Positions 25,227-41,527 of a stretch of DNA of 64,000 nt are shown here, piece after piece (the first letter of the stretch is position 1; each line of letters starts with the position of its first letter). The notes under the pieces are model-generated. The model saw only the letters and a program-made list of their open reading frames with translations, ran no database searches and had not been told where the DNA came from. Source of the stretch: Neocallimastix lanati (nom. inval.) (Eukaryota > Neocallimastigomycota > Neocallimastigomycetes > Neocallimastigales > Neocallimastigaceae); the NCBI GenBank assembly GCA_016946835.1, contig JACVTC010000023.1, positions 1,512,501-1,576,500 on the forward strand, in the 5' to 3' direction. The position numbers and the translations under genes were made by a program.

Positions 25227-27911
25227 TTTAATTAAGTAGGTATTTAAAATTTTTAATCTATCATATTAAAAATAATTAAAATATTATTATTATGTTTTAT
25301 CTATTTTTCTTTTTTTTTTTTTTTTTAATTTCGAATTAAAAATATATATATTATTATAATAAAAATTTCATATTAATTGTTTTACCTTCTTATAGTATTA
25401 CTTTTTTTATTTTAAATTTAAATTACTTTTTTTCTATAAATTAGTATAAATCTTTTCAATTTATTTATTATATCTAATATTTCTTTAATATTTATTATTA
25501 TTATTATTATTATTTATACTATCTTAATATTATCTTTTTTCTTTACAAATATTTTAATATTTTATTTAATATTCAATAATTTATTTATTCTATCTTTATT
25601 TTTTATTCCTATTTTATTTCTTTATTTAATATATAGAAAGAGAATTTTTTTTCTCTATTAAATATCAAATTAATTACATTAAAAAATATTAATAATGAAA
25701 GCAAAGAGTATAAATATTTGGGAAAGTTTATTACTTTTTATATTATTTTTTTTATTATAATTATTATTAATGAAATAAAGTATATTTTAATGGAATATTA
25801 TTGTATATTTTTTATAATAATAAATTATTTCACACAATATATAAAAATATTTATACTCCAATATATTAGATATATATATTATAATTTATTTGTAAATTGT
25901 TATTACTAAAAATTATTAAATAATTTTACTAAATGATTTTATTGACAATATATATTAATTAAATAGTTTATGTAAATAAAATATATTATTAATATATATT
26001 AATATATATTATTTTAATATTTTCTATTTATTAAAAATAATAAAAGAATGTATAATTCAATATATATACAATATAAATTTTATGCAAATTTTTATGTAAA
26101 TCTAACATAATTTTATTGTTAATATACTAAGTTTATAATTAAATAAATGAGCTACAACTCTTATAATATATTTTAATATATATAACGTATATATAATAAT
26201 ATATATTATCTATAATAAAAAGTATATTTTTGGTTTATTTACAATAGATTTTAAATATATATATAGATTTAGATAAATTAATTTAATTTATAAGGAGGTC
26301 TTTAAATAACAATATATTTTTATTTATTACAGATTATAATATTTTGTTGGTTAGTATAATCTATTAAAATTTTAATCTTATGACTCTAAAGTCACAGGAT
26401 ATGTTTGAGATAAAGGAAAAAAAAAATAAAGTAAAAAAAAAAAAAAAAATAAAAGTAATTAAAATATCTTGCCTTAATAGTATATATCTAATTTTTCTTT
26501 TTTATTATTCTTATTAATTTAATTTTAAATATTTTATATATTTTAAAGTTTTTACTAATTTCTTAGCAAAAATTAAAAAATCAAAAAACCATCTTCAACT
26601 TTATTTTTGTATTTTTGTAATTTTTTAATTTTTATTTTTGTATTTTTGTATTTTTTTAATTTTTATTTTTTTTTTTTTTATTTGTTTTTATTTCATTTTT
26701 GTTTTTACTCATTTCTTAAATACATTTTATGATTAGGTAATACATATATATAATTAATTCTGTTCTATAAATATAAATAAATATTAATAAATCAATACTA
26801 ATCAATATAATCAGTAGTATTAGTAATTAAAATATAAATAAAAAAAAATTAATTAAATTTTATTAAAATAAAAAGAATATTATTAGAAAGGATTAAATAA
26901 AACATATTAAATCATATATTGGTTTTATTTAGTATAAAAATAAAATTTAATATTTTAATTATATAAATAAAAATATTACACAAATAAATAAAAAATATAT
27001 ATATATAATTATATAAATGTTTGTATTTATATTAATAATCCATATATAACAATATACTAATCAACTAATACCGGTTCAAAAAATTGTTAAATAAACATTT
27101 CATTAAAATATTTATTTTCATTCGTAACATTATTTATTAAAAACTCATCAAGGTCAATCCATGAAATTGATTTAAATAAATAATTTTATTTTTTGTTATT
27201 TGTTTAAAAATAAAAATATAAAGAATTATATTTTAACTACTAAAAAAAAAAAAAAAAAAAAAAATAGATTATATATTAAGAAAATAAAAAAAAAATAAAA
27301 ATATAATAATATATACTAATAAAAATATCTATTAAAATATTATAATTAATAGAATTAAAAGAATATTAAAACAATAAAAACAAAGATAATATTATAATAA
27401 TTAATAAAAAAAACAAAAATAATATTATAATGTTAATATATTTATTTAACGTACTTTTTATTTGTTAAAATATCCATTATTAAAACTTTAAAAATAATGA
27501 ATTTTTTTTTTTAATTTAACCTGATTTTATATTATAAAATTTATAAATTTTTTATTTTTATTTATTTCAAATATAATTAATAAAGATTGATTAAAAAAAT
27601 TTTTTTTTTTTGCTACTTATTCATTAATAGTTTATTTTATTTTAATGTTATTTATTCAATAATAGTTATTTTTAATGGAATATTCATTATATAAAGTTAG
27701 ATTTTCAGTATCTATTATGTTAATAATAATAAAAACAATTAATTATTAAAAGGTTTAATATATAAAATAAAATATATTTTATTCTTGATTTTAAGCAATA
27801 TTATAAAATAAATATTACTGAATAAAAAAATTTTTTATAAAATTTAAGTACTATAATAACAACTTTTATATTCATTAATACAATTACTCAAACAGAAAAT
27901 ATGTTACTCTG

Positions 27912-27942
<31 letters not shown>

Positions 27943-29260
27943 CTTAGAATATTTCTAATATGTAATAATAAATATAAAACAAAATTAAATAAATTATGAA
28001 TATTTCTAATATGTAAGAAGATTAAATAAATTATGAATGCTTTTTAAAATAGTAATGATGATATTGGTAATAATAAAATATTAAACTAAAGACAAATGAT
28101 ATAATAATAAAAAATTTATATATATATATATATATATAATAATATAAAGTACAAAGTAATAAAACTAAAACTATTTAAAAATTTTAAAAAAAAAAAAAAA
28201 AAATAGAAAAATCAAGGAAAAAAAATTAAATAGTAATAATAATAAGTATAATAATAAAAAGATAGATGAATCATTCAATGTATATTAATAATATTTTATT
28301 TTTATCTTTAGATTAGGAAGAAAGAATATACTTTTAAATATATATTATTTATTATAAGAAATTAATAAATTAATTATATCATTGAAAAAATAAAAAAAGT
28401 CAAATATATATTAATATTATTAATACATAAATTTATATTTATTAATAATATTAAAGTTAATATTTATTATTAATATTATGAAAAATAATTGAATTATAGT
28501 TATCATTATTTAACAATAAATATTAAATTTATCATAATTAATCTTATATAAAATATACAGAAATTAGTTTTGTTTGAAATATTTATAATACATAAATATG
28601 TTGTATATTTTTAATTATTTTTTTTTTAAAAAAAAAAAATAATTTAGGTATTAAATAATTATATAAAAATCGTGTATTAATCATTCTTGCTATAAAGTAC
28701 ATATTATTAATTATCATCTAAGAACAAAACTCAAGAAAATAATAATTCAATAGAATTTATATTTATTAATAATATTAATTAAATTACTTGTAATTACAAA
28801 AAAAAATATAAAATTATAATAATAAATTACAATAAAAAATAAAAAAATAAAAAAAATTAAATTGATGATATTCTATAATTTAAAAAAAAAAAATAAAAAT
28901 AAAAAGAATAAATTGATTATATTCTACAATTACAAAAAAAAAATAAAATAAAATTGTGGAATATCATCAATTTAATTTTTTTTTTTTTGATGATATTACA
29001 CAATTTCAAATTTAATTTATTATTTAGAAATAATAAAATAATTAATTATAATAGGTATTTTAATTATTTTATATAATTAAAACAAAAGAGACCATGAGTA
29101 ATATATTAAAATAAATACTGAATAATAAAATATCTTTTTAAATTAAAATAAATCATTAGTAAATATATATTAAAATAAATATTATATTTGAGTAATTAAT
29201 AACTTCTTCGTTAAATCTCACTTCATATTAGAAATATTTGCATCATTGTTAATTTAATAA
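25227..29260. other. A/T-rich intergenic region
   Basis: No gene is seen; short ORFs are low-complexity Ile/Tyr/Phe/Leu runs. It contains A tracts (27241-27264, 27912-27936), AT runs and an alternating direct/inverted motif cluster at 28861-29006. Nothing else stands out. Confidence 0.65.
28861..29006. repeat. four copies of a 20-bp motif in mixed orientation
   Basis: ATTGATGATATTCTATAATT-like copies lie at 28861-28881 (+), 28912-28932 (+), 28952-28971 (-) and 28987-29006 (+), separated by A- or T-rich spacers. The third copy can pair with any of the others to form hairpins. Confidence 0.65.
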
Positions 29261-29267
29261 AATTTTA

Positions 29268-29319
29268 GTTAAGTATTATTTTAAAAAAAAAAGTGAAAAG
29301 TTTTAAAATAATACTTAAC
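29268..29319. repeat. perfect 19-bp inverted repeat
   Basis: GTTAAGTATTATTTTAAAA (29268-29286) is exactly complementary to 29301-29319 around a 14-nt loop. The arms include ordered non-homopolymer sequence, so this is unlikely to be a chance product of A/T composition. Confidence 0.75.
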
Positions 29320-29592
29320 GAATATTAACTATTGCAAAAAATTATAAAAGGACTCTAAATCTTTTAATTTTTTACAATTATTAATTTTAATTATTAATCA
29401 ATATCTTTCATTAATAATTAATTATTTAATTAGTAATATATAATTTCTTTACTTCACATAAATCCATATATACAAACACTCAAAATATATATATGCATAA
29501 GCTGAAATAAATCATATTATTAATTCAGTAATCTTTTAAAAAAAAAAAAAAAAACATATATTGCAAACATATATTACATAAATAAATGATAT

Positions 29593-29670
29593 TTCAGAAG
29601 TAATATGATTCCGGAACAGCGTTCTTCTTCATAAAAAAATTCGGAAGAGGGAGCTGATTTTTCATCATTA
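29593..29670. repeat. 78-bp G/C-richer direct repeat, copy 1
   Basis: Nearly identical to 29805-29882, 212 bp away. The unit contains the palindrome TTCCGGAA and two segments that can pair (CAGCGTTCTTCTTC with GGAAGAGGGAGCTG, allowing wobbles). The DNA between the copies is unrelated. The unit is much richer in G/C than its surroundings. Confidence 0.8.
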
Positions 29671-29804
29671 TATCATCTATTTAATATAATTTAAAATATG
29701 CTTCAATTTAAATTTTAAAAAGATTTATAATAATGTATATAAATTTTATATAATATTTAATCTTTCTAAAAAAGAGTATTTTATTATCTTTTATAAAAAT
29801 ATTT

Positions 29805-29882
29805 TTCAGAAGTAATATGATTCCGGAACAGCGTTCTTCTTCATAAAATAATTCGGAAGAGGGAGCTGATTTTTCATCATTT
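29805..29882. repeat. 78-bp G/C-richer direct repeat, copy 2
   Basis: Second copy of the unit at 29593-29670, with the only visible difference in the central A-run (one A replaced by T). The high identity implies recent duplication or selection on the sequence. Confidence 0.8.
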
Positions 29883-30303
29883 AATATTTTTAATAGATAA
29901 TATTTTATTTTTGTAACATTTCAACTTCAATAATTTTTTCAATATTAATTTTATATAATATTCTTAAAATTATTTTTCTATCATTATTTATCTTTACTTT
30001 TTTCCTTTCTCTTTTTTTTTAAATATTATTACTATATTTCAATTTATTTTTTTCTTCTTAAATTTATACTATACTTTTTAAAAAAATAGCAGAGAAGGAA
30101 ATTATAAAATATTTAATGATATTCATTTTTATTTCTTATTTTTATTTTAAACCAATCATTATAAAAATATTATCAGTAATTAGCTAATTAAATTTCATAG
30201 CATTAATATTTTTAATGAGCCAATTATTAATAAATAAAATAAATAAATAAATAAATAAGTAAATAAATAAATAAATAACTCATCTATTTTGACATTTTTC
30301 GAT

Positions 30304-30394
<91 letters not shown>

Positions 30395-30560
30395 TATTTT
30401 ATTAATAATAAATTTGTTCTATTTAACTGTTGGGTTAGAAAAAAATTTGGTATGGAAATGTTTAGAGGAATGATATTATTAATTATTGTTATAACTAAAA
30501 ATAGAAATTTATCCATGATGACTAATACTAAATTAAAATTTTAATAATTGATATGAAAAA

Positions 30561-30591
<31 letters not shown>

Positions 30592-30785
30592 TATTTTATT
30601 TTATTTTATTTTATAATAATAAATTTTACTATAGACTTTATTCTATACTTATTATTTTTATTTATTAATTCGTTTATATTAATTTCTATTATTATTGATA
30701 ACTTAATAATTATATTTAATGATATTATTTTATATATTTATTTATTTTATAATTTAATAAAATGTATATGTTGTAAACTATAATC
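29883..30785. other. intergenic low-complexity DNA with tetranucleotide arrays
   Basis: Contains an AAAT array (about 30233-30277) followed within about 30 bp by an ATTT array (30303-30393); these are mutually complementary. An AT run lies at 30569-30592. No gene is supported. Confidence 0.7.
30233..30393. repeat. complementary AAAT and ATTT arrays
   Basis: About 11 AAAT-type units are followed, after a short unique spacer, by more than 20 ATTT units. The two arrays are reverse complements and can form one long hairpin. Confidence 0.8.
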
Positions 30786-31826
30786 CACCAGCAGATATAA
30801 ACAATAATGCACCACCGGCAGTTAAAAATAATGTTCTAAATCTATTATTGCATAATAGAACCAAAAGACTAATTATCAAAGAGGCTGAAAAAATTAATGC
30901 TAAATTGAAATTACTGATTAGTAAAAATGTTCACAAAAAAATCTTAAAGGAGATATGTCGTTTAACTGACTGTTATCGTATTAAGTAAAGACTCAAGGGA
31001 AAATACGGTAACAATAATGCTGATATGGAGTACTGGCTTAAAGGGCTCAGAAATTTAAAGCAAAAAAATAAAAACGAAATAATTAGTATGACAGACCAAG
31101 CAAAAGAGATCTTCGCAGAAATGGAAGAAATTAATTTAGGTATTGCAAACAAAGAAAAATTAAAATATCTATATAACATTCTTACAGATGAGTATAAAAA
31201 TATTTTTTTAATTTAACTTTAACAGTAATCTTGGTGAGTACTTAGAAACTCTTAAAAGAATTATTTTAGCAAGATATGATGAAAACTTTGATTTTGTAGA
31301 TACTAGAGCTATAATACATCAGAAAAAGCAAAATAATAAAAATACAATGAAAAATATTAATTTATTGGAGGTTATTCCAAATAATAATAAGCATATTTAT
31401 GATTTTGATAATATAAACAATAAAATCATTCGATTATACTAATTATAATAAAGAAATAGCAGATGATGTTACATGGTTTTATGATACAGGTGAAGGGGAA
31501 TATGTAACAAATGATAAATTTTTACTTATTGGCTTTAAATATGAATCAATAATACTATATTAATGAGAAAATTATATATGCTGGATATCTAAATAGCAAT
31601 CATGTATTGATACTTCTACCGTAGAAGCTGAATATATAAATTCTTCAGAAAGTGTCAAGAAAATTTTATGGTTAAGGAACATTATTGAAGAAATATTAAA
31701 TTAGTATTTAAATATAACAATCAATACTACTGATAATCAAGCAATATGTAAAATGGAAAATTATGAAATTCATACAAAATTAAAAATACTAAAATTTAAA
31801 AATAATATTTTTATATAATAATTTCA
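30786..31826 (+). mobile_element. decayed Ty1/copia retrotransposon, internally deleted
   Basis: Translated pieces in shifting frames follow the order of a copia polyprotein. First comes a Gag region (30786-31420) with the segment ADMEYWLKGLRNLKQKNKN, then EMEEINLGIANKEKLKYLYN and LGEYLETLKRIILARYDENF, typical of copia Gag (UBN2-like). Then a protease/pre-integrase remnant reads TWFYDTGEGEYVTNDKFLL (about 31472-31530), where the family has W-x-x-DSGA-x-x-HVTND. Next is an RNase H remnant with STVEAEYINSSESVKKILWL (about 31601-31670) followed by TTDNQA. Stops and frameshifts separate the parts, so nothing full-length can be made. Integrase and reverse transcriptase are absent between protease and RNase H. 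The element ends near a purine tract at 31828. Confidence 0.85.
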
Positions 31827-31827
31827 T

Positions 31828-31840
31828 TTGAGGGGAAGTG
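31828..31840 (+). other. candidate polypurine tract and 3' LTR start
   Basis: TTGAGGGGAAG followed by TG sits right after the RNase H remnant, where copia elements carry the polypurine tract and the TG of the 3' LTR. No matching 5' LTR could be confirmed, so the LTR boundary is tentative. Confidence 0.4.
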
Positions 31841-32095
31841 ATAACTACTTAATAATAACTTTATTCTATATTTATTCATATTATCTTATATATGTATTTA
31901 TTATGTAATTAAAGTGTATTTATAATAATATTTTATGTTAATTAGCTATTACTTTTTTTTATGTACTATATAAAATATTATGAATGTACTATCCACTTCT
32001 CTCCTTGCTTATCACAGTATAAAATAAATAAACAACATATATCAATAATTATTAGTAATAAAAATAATAATAATAATAATAACAACAACAACAAC

Positions 32096-32159
<64 letters not shown>

Positions 32160-33173
32160 GTAGTAGTAGTAGTAGTAGTAAAGTAATAATAATTGAAAAT
32201 TAATATATTAACTTTTTTTTTTATAATTAAATATTTAATAATTAATAATCTTTATTTATTTACCAATTTATTTATTTATTTACCAATTTATTTATATATT
32301 TACCAACTTATTTATTTACTAATTTATTTATTCATTTATATATATGTCAATCTATTTATTTATTATTATTTATACATCATATATAAATAGCTATTTTATA
32401 TAAAAGAGGTATCATACAAATTTAAAATAACCAATAACTGTTGAATGTTAAGTAATAAATTAATAAATCTATAACTTGATTAAATTTAATTAGTTTATAG
32501 AATATCTTTTGTATAATCTTTTATAACTTAAAAAAGTTCCTAATTAGAGATAAAAAAAATAATTTTTTTTTGGTAAAATAGTAGTTTTTAATATATATCA
32601 TTATATATTTATTATATATAAAGTAATAATAATGATAATAATAATTAAAGAAGAATATTTTATGAATTATTTATTTACCTTATTTATTATATTAAATTTT
32701 CTTTAATATTTTTTTTATGAAATTTATTAAAATATTTTTTTCTTTTCTTTTATTTTAGTATAAAGTAATTTTATTTATTATAAAGTTGTTTTATTTTTTA
32801 TTAATTTTTCATTTTTTTTATAGAACATTATATAATTTATATTTAATAAATATAAGAAGGTAAATAAATAAATAAATAAAAATAATTTTATTATGTGAAG
32901 TTTTAACATCATCTTAAATCTTCAATAATAAATTTAATTCATACTCTCAATAAAAATCTATAAATGAAATTGTTATTTATGATAAATCGAAATATATGTA
33001 TATATAAATATTAAAATCAATAATAATTTATATAATACATATTCTTAAATTTATTAATAAAAATAATTACTAAGCTATTTTATATATATATATATTTTTA
33101 AATAAATAATTAAAAGAAAAAATTATTACATAATAAAGAATTTTATTTTATAAATAAAATTAATTACTGTTTC

Positions 33174-33223
<50 letters not shown>

Positions 33224-33319
33224 TTATGTAGAGTAATTAATTAAATATTTTTTATCTATTATAAATTTTAGTTTTAAAGATTCCATATATTTTATAAATA
33301 TTAAAATTATCAATTCAAG
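31841..33319. other. intergenic, includes possible LTR remnant and microsatellites
   Basis: No gene is visible. An AAT/AAC/AGT compound array lies at about 32059-32178 and gives a poly-Asn/Ser frame without biological support. A 42-nt A tract lies at 33179-33220, about 100 nt before the prephenate dehydrogenase ATG. Any 3' LTR of the relic element would be in the first few hundred bases. Confidence 0.65.
32059..32178. repeat. AAT/AAC/AGT compound microsatellite
   Basis: AAT triplets with an internal AAC block and a terminal run of AGT triplets. Phase is kept throughout, showing that the variants arose by point change within one triplet array and then spread. Confidence 0.9.
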
Positions 33320-37366
<4,047 letters not shown>

Positions 37367-37465
37367 TTTTTTAAGTTTTTAAAAAGCTTTTTTTTTTTTT
37401 TATTTTTTTTCTTTTAATTTTTTTTATTTCATTTCTTTTTCTTTTTTTTTTTTTTACTTTAATAA

Positions 37466-37506
<41 letters not shown>

Positions 37507-37954
37507 CACTATATAAAGGAATAATATTGAATATATATTTATATATATATTAAATAAAATTTACTTTAAAAATATCGTTTACCTGAAATCTCTATAATAG
37601 CAAATAAATTTACAAAAAAAAAAAAAAAATAATAAAAATAAAATAAAAAAATAAAAATAAAATAAAAAAATAAAAATAAAATATAAAAAAATATAAAATA
37701 TATACAAAAAAAAAAATTTTTTTTTTTTTAAATTGTCTTCTAACTATGTTATATTTATTTTATATATTTAATATAATATATAAATATATATATATTTATA
37801 TTTTTTTTTCAAAAATAAAACTTTAAAATACTCTACTACTTTTTATACTTCTCAAAACAAACTATGAATATAATTCATATCATAAAAAAAAATTTAATAT
37901 TTCAATTTCTTTTTTTTTTTTTTAAATTTAAAATTTTTTCTATTTCAACTAATT
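37367..37954. other. intergenic, TYR1 3' flank
   Basis: T-rich stretches follow the stop codon, then an AAT array (37467-37503), A-rich pentamers and AT runs. No gene is seen. Confidence 0.7.
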
Positions 37955-38200
37955 TTTTTTTTTTTGGAGACCAACAACAACGGCAGGTCGCTTTATGAAG
38001 AGAATAAAGCATCCCACCCATAGGTCAGCCTTTACCCTTCAAAAATATATAAAATTAATTTAATTATAAAAAAATTTTAAGAAAAAATTTTTTTATAATT
38101 ATCATTGGCATCACCCAATGAAGTTATTATCCTTACTCATTAATTTGAGGCAAAGTTTTTAAAACTGGCTCCTGTAGTGCATATAAATTTATAAAAAAAG
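37955..38200 (-). mobile_element. possible retroposon fragment, A-tailed on the minus strand
   Basis: Two G/C-richer blocks (37966-38040 and 38101-38200) are separated by an A/T-rich insert. Read on the minus strand the second block ends with CCGTTGTTGTTGGTCTCC and then an A tract (37955-37965), like the 3' end of a LINE or SINE. A perfect hairpin (GCTTTAT with ATAAAGC) lies at 37990-38010. No reading frame is recognised. The element type cannot be decided from this copy alone. Confidence 0.3.
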
Positions 38201-38777
38201 GAAGTAAATTATGACATATAAATTTGAATGAGTAGAATTTTAATTGTTTGATTGGTTAATAATTTTTATTTATTTATTTATTATTTATTATTTATTATTT
38301 ATTATTTATTATTTATTATTTATTATAAATTTATTATTTATTTATTATTTATTATTTATTATTTATTATTTATTATAAATTTATTATTTATTTATTATTT
38401 ATTATTTATTATTTAATTATTTATTTCAATTATCATTTTTTTTTATTTAATTATATAAAAAAAAATATATATATAACCTCAATAATTACACTAAATATTA
38501 AGAAATCATTAAAACATATATATATATATATATTAATTATAAAATCTTTATTAACAATTTAAAAAATAAATTTTATTTTTTATTTTTTATTTTTATTTTT
38601 ATTAATATATTATTTTATACATTTACTAAAATTTACTATTACTTTTAATTATACAAATAATTTTTTAATAATTTTTAAAAATAAAAAAATAGATATATAT
38701 ATTATTTTTTAATTTACTAAAATTTTTTATAAAAGATAAATGATTTCTTTTTTTTTTTTTTTTTTTTTTTTGTAAAC
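38201..38777. other. intergenic, TTATTTA arrays
   Basis: Contains a TATTATT heptamer array at about 38274-38420, itself duplicated as a larger block ending in ATAAATTTATTATTTA. T-rich DNA continues up to the GH45 stop codon. No gene. Confidence 0.7.
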
Positions 38778-39556
38778 CTATGGATTCATACGGGTACATC
38801 CACTTACATCAAGTAATTCTTGTGGACAATCAACCTTAACATAAGTAACATCAGGATTATCAGCTCCTCTGAACCAGTCAAATTTGAAGAGACAACCTTC
38901 TTGCATACTTTTTGGTAATTTATAACAACCTTCACGAGATATAACACCACCATTACGATCACCCCAGTCTTCATCTGGAATATCTGGATATCTTGGGGAA
39001 CAACCATTAAATAAACCAAAACCACCACCTGGAATTTGAAGATCAAAGTGACCATCACCTAAATCACCACCAGTGTTAGTAATTTGAACAATCATTTGTT
39101 TACCCTTAATTGGGAAGGAAGTGAAAGTTAAAGCATAACAAGTACAACACCAATCAGCTTCTGTTAAACCTGGAATGTTTGCGGCAGCATAACCATAAGC
39201 AGTAACATCATCAACAGCCCATGGAGTTTGATCTTCACAAGTATAAGTTGGTCCACCTTCACAACCAGAAATCTTAATTAAAAAAAAAAAAAAATTAAAT
39301 TTTAATTTAATTTAAAATTTATTATAAATATAATATATACACTTACATATTAAATAAAATATTATTTTATATATATATATATATTTTTTTATATTATTTT
39401 TAAATAAACTAAAATTTAAAAACTTACTAAATTATTATCGAGAAGTGGGCTACCATCAGCAGCACATAATTTAATATTGGTCTTGTATTCAAATTTACCT
39501 GGCCAGGCACAAGACTTTATATATATATATAAATTATTTATATTTTAATTAATTTG

Positions 39557-39616
<60 letters not shown>

Positions 39617-41527
39617 TATAATTATATTATTAATAACTTACTGGTTTACAACAATCCCAATATCTGGTAGTAGTACCCTTATCAGTACCAATTGGCCAGT
39701 GGTGTTCAGCATCAGTCCAATCGGCGTTAAGGAATTCTATTTACAATAATTTTATTATTTTCAATATAATTATTAATATCATAATATAACAAAAATAAAA
39801 TATTTTATAAATATTTTAATTTTTAATATTAATTATTATTTAAATCTCATTTAAGAAAAATATGTTATTACCATTGCATTCGTATGGCTTAATTTCACAT
39901 GGACTCTTGTTTTCCCAACCCCATAAAGAACCATCAGTTTGGGTATCAGTAACAAGACAACCATCACACCAACGCTATATTAATAAATTTTTATGTTCAA
40001 TTTTATTGTTTATTAATATTGTATTATAGAAATTATTAGAGTTGAAAATTTTTCATTATTTTAAATATTCAAATATTTAATTTTATGCTTACACCAAAGT
40101 GTGGACCAATTTCACAATCAGTAGCTGGACGTAATTCAGCATTTGGATCTGGTTCACATTGAGCATAACTATTTGAACAATAAATTTATATAAATTTTAT
40201 CATTTATTTATTAATTTTAAAATTATATTATAAATTATTAATGTTGTAATTATATTATTATTATTATTGTTTTTATTTTTATTTTTATTATTATTTTTCT
40301 TTTCTTTTATTATCACTATTATTTACCCATCCTTTTCGATACAACTTAAACCTGCACCACAGCAAACATTTGGACCACATGCTTCATATTGACATTTACA
40401 TTTTTGAGTTGAAACTGGTGCTTTATTGGTAGTAGTAGTTGCAGTATTCTTAGTAGAACTTTTCTTTGGGGTGGTTTTTGGTTTTGTAGCGTCGCAATCT
40501 TCCTTAATACCACACCATTCATCATTTTCATAACCCCATTTGCCATCAGCGTCAGTGTAAGCAACTTCACAACCTTCACAACAATCATAACCCTTTAATA
40601 ATTTCATAATTAAAATTAAAGACAGTTACAACGATAAATATATTATATATATATTAATTATAATTAATATAATATTAAATAAATATTTTATATTTCTATA
40701 TTAAATTATTTATATTTTAAAATTGAGATATAGTTTTCCAGTAAATATTAATTAATTTAATTTATATTTATGATATTTACATTAGCAAGAGACCAACAAC
40801 TAGCTTTGCTTTCTTTACATGTTGATAAAATACCACACCATTCATTATCTTCAACACCCCAATCGCCATTGGAATCAGTAATTATTATATCACATCCTTT
40901 ACAACATGAATAACCCTTTAATTCAGTATTTCAATAAATTTATATTTGTTAATTACCTTACTTTTTTTTTTTTTTTTTTACTATTTGAATTGAAAAAGGA
41001 TTTAATAATATAACATACTAATGATGAAGCCCAACATGAATCAAAACAAGAATCTGGAAGAATACACCAATCTTCATTTTCAATACCTTTTTTATATTAA
41101 ATTGATTTTTGAAATTTAAATTTATTATATTGACAATATATATATAAATAAAGTTAAAAATATTAAGAATTATTTTAAATTTCTGGCATATATATTTAAT
41201 TGTAAATTTATTATTATATATTTATTGAAATATACCCCATTTATTTTCATCTTCATAGGCAATTTCACAAGTGTTTTTACAATTACTATACTAATTTTAT
41301 AATTTATTATTAAAAATTATTATTATATATTTTAATTAATTTTCAAATATTTCATTTATTTTAATTAATTATCAAAAATATTAATTATATATTTTAATAA
41401 ATCACATTTATTAATTCATTATTCATTATTTATTTATTTATATTTTAATCTTTTAACTTACTTGAGCTTCAATTTTTACAACAAAGTGTAAAAGAAGAAG
41501 TAAAGTACCATTCAATAGCAATTTCAT
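38778..41527 (-). CDS. GH45 endoglucanase with dockerins (cellulosomal)
   Basis: A secreted endo-beta-1,4-glucanase of 481 residues. Exons on the minus strand: 41462-41527, 41236-41290, 41019-41086, 40781-40915, 40327-40592, 40093-40168, 39872-39974, 39642-39736, 39428-39514 and 38778-39272. All junctions are GT-AG in phase. Residues 1-22 form a signal peptide. Dockerin-like modules of the fungal CBM10/dockerin fold (C-x-x-C, ITD-x-(D/N)G-x-WG, EN-x-WCGI) lie at about 23-62, 64-105, 109-142 and 214-255. A Thr/Lys linker follows the third, then a small Cys-rich module (172-201) with CGPNVCC and YAQC, resembling a carbohydrate-binding knot. The GH45 domain is about 257-481, with [10 protein letters not shown] holding the presumed nucleophile-side Asp284 and [16 protein letters not shown] holding the presumed acid Asp394. 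The dockerins would anchor it to scaffoldins of the gut-fungal cellulosome. Both catalytic Asp residues are present, so it is probably active. Confidence 0.95.

Noticed and set aside
25718-25909. 63-codon Ile/Tyr-rich ORF
   Set aside because: Composition is that of random A/T DNA and no motif is present.
30696-30710. TGATAACTTAATAAT as the start of a 5' LTR matching 31839
   Set aside because: Similarity is limited to A/T-rich words and the distance to the Gag remnant is too short; not enough to call an LTR.
31961-32203. Poly-Asn/Ser ORF
   Set aside because: Produced by the AAT/AAC/AGT microsatellite; no conserved sequence on either side.
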